Below, piece by piece: positions 12,763 to 13,670 of a DNA stretch of 13,670 nucleotides (positions are counted from its first letter, which is position 1; every line of letters begins with the position of its first letter). Under the pieces are notes generated by a model that had not been told where the DNA came from, did no database searches, and saw nothing but the letters and a program-made list of their open reading frames with translations. The position numbers and the translations under genes were made by a program. Source of the stretch: Selenomonas sp. AE3005 (GTDB taxonomy: Bacteria; Bacillota; Negativicutes; Selenomonadales; Selenomonadaceae); assembly GCF_905233635.1 (NCBI RefSeq), contig NZ_CAJODG010000073.1, forward strand, positions 1-13,670, written 5' to 3'.

Positions 12763-13670
12763 AGTGCAAACTTTATCCAGCCGGACTGGCTGAAAAAGGG
12801 ACAGCAGGACGAAAATGGCTTGGTAAGCAGTGCAGTCAAGCCGGAGAGCCTTACCCAAAAGGCTGTGGAGGAACTGACCAAAAAGCTGGGACAGGAGCCG
12901 GACAACAAGGAGGACAATCCCTTTGCCGCCGCGTATGGTGTGGAAATCAGCGACGAAGGCTATGCTGCCCTTGCCCAACAAATGAACGCAGGTCAGGTTG
13001 AGGAAAGTACCGCTCAGCCAGTGATTGCTGAACAGGTGGAGTCTGCAAAAGAGGAACCGATGGTTTATACCAAAAAACTGAAACATTCTCATTGGGAAGT
13101 TCCCATAAATTGTGACCCAGCAGGCTTTATCAGCCCCATCACAGATGCTATAAAGGGTATCTTTTCCCACACTGCACCCAATTCAGAAGACAGGTTTATC
13201 CAAGAAGGTGCATTTTTTATGCTGGCAGAGGATTTGAATGCCTATCTCGAACTCTCTGGTGGAACAGATGCTTCGGGTTTTTTAGGTGAATTAAGCGATA
13301 AATTGCAAAATATGAACAGCAAAAATCCCAATCCTCTGCTTGATAGAATTCTCTCTCTGGTTGAAGAAGCACGTTCCGGTCATTATATCGACAACAATAG
13401 CGAGGATTTCGGCACACAAAATGCAAGCGCTATTGATGGGTACTATCATTTGGTGAAGTCGGGGCAGCTGGACGAAACGGCACTGAGCAAAAACATGGAG
13501 AAGAATTTTAATTCACAAGCTGTGCAAAATATGATTGCTAAATTCCAGACCACCATGGACAGCAGTATACTGGACATTATGATGTACACTGACCCGGATG
13601 CCAATCATCTCATGCACCCGGCATTGACAGATATTCTCTCCGCCTATCGCAGTGAAACCGCGGATGGCCA
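12736..13670 (+). CDS. Gene C: unknown protein (partial, runs off the right edge)
   Basis: The frame from ATG 12736 is open for 311 codons to the window end. The ribosome site GGGAGG (12719-12724) is 11 bases upstream. No signal peptide or membrane segment is visible. Residues 61-72 (NPFAAAYGVEIS) carry the AYxVxIS motif found in A and B. The first ~100 residues are charged and low in hydrophobics, as if disordered; the rest looks globular and helical. Base composition changes within the gene: the first ~300 bases are GC-rich like genes A and B, while about 13050-13420 is AT-richer, suggesting a mosaic gene with a conserved front and a variable back. Function unknown. The first nine codons are duplicated in inverted orientation at 9555-9529. 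Confidence 0.75.
   Translation, partial: MKIGSIENASANFIQPDWLKKGQQDENGLVSSAVKPESLTQKAVEELTKKLGQEPDNKEDNPFAAAYGVEISDEGYAALAQQMNAGQVEESTAQPVIAEQVESAKEEPMVYTKKLKHSHWEVPINCDPAGFISPITDAIKGIFSHTAPNSEDRFIQEGAFFMLAEDLNAYLELSGGTDASGFLGELSDKLQNMNSKNPNPLLDRILSLVEEARSGHYIDNNSEDFGTQNASAIDGYYHLVKSGQLDETALSKNMEKNFNSQAVQNMIAKFQTTMDSSILDIMMYTDPDANHLMHPALTDILSAYRSETADG

Noticed and set aside
12697..13170. Minus-strand 157-codon frame over the gene C start
   Set aside because: It is antisense to gene C and crosses the repeat arm; no ribosome site or family features.

Overview
The window looks like an accessory region of a Bacillota genome. A flagellated, Selenomonas-like Negativicute is my best guess, with modest confidence. 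The clues are strong AGGAGG-type ribosome sites, GTG and TTG starts, an UvrX/UmuC-type polymerase paired with a YolD-like partner, and a sigma-28-like promoter. No rRNA, tRNA, CRISPR array, transposase or recombinase gene was found, apart from the last 34 codons of a helix-turn-helix protein at the left edge.

Left part (1-4994): the HTH gene end is followed by a compact locus that reads as a type I toxin-antitoxin pair. A 31-residue membrane peptide (232-327, +) faces a convergent ~76-nt RNA (491-416, -). That RNA is complementary to the toxin start-codon region and appears able to make two loop contacts with the toxin mRNA. The antitoxin RNA lies just downstream of an mcrB-mcrC type IV restriction operon (4067-574, -). 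An FRM2-like nitroreductase (4769-4173, -) lies upstream in the same orientation. The block is bounded by imperfect 32-bp direct repeats (53-84 and 4938-4969), both from the 3' end of an HTH gene.

Middle part (4996-9433): a three-gene operon carries an UmuC/UvrX-type Y-family polymerase, a YolD-like protein and a small unknown protein. Its promoter overlaps three regularly spaced TTACA/TGTAA half-sites. Next comes a gene-free interval with a candidate structured RNA on the minus strand (7134-6979). It is followed by an AAA ATPase/DUF4143 protein and a small membrane-anchored coiled-coil protein. A short AT-rich repeat occurs after the HTH gene, in the gene-free interval and after the membrane protein gene.

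Right part (9434-13670): two divergent genes (A, 10998-9580, -; B, 11168-12682, +) share a central region with a near-consensus sigma-28 promoter. They are enclosed by a perfect 46-bp inverted repeat (9529-9574 and 12717-12762). The right arm holds the ribosome site and first codons of a third gene (C, 12736 to the window end); the left arm holds a truncated copy of the same start. A, B and C share an AYxV(D/E)(I/L)S motif and lack signal peptides. Inversion between the arms would exchange A for B upstream of C. I infer a candidate phase-variable, possibly flagellum-associated cassette; neither the inversion nor the protein function is shown by sequence alone.
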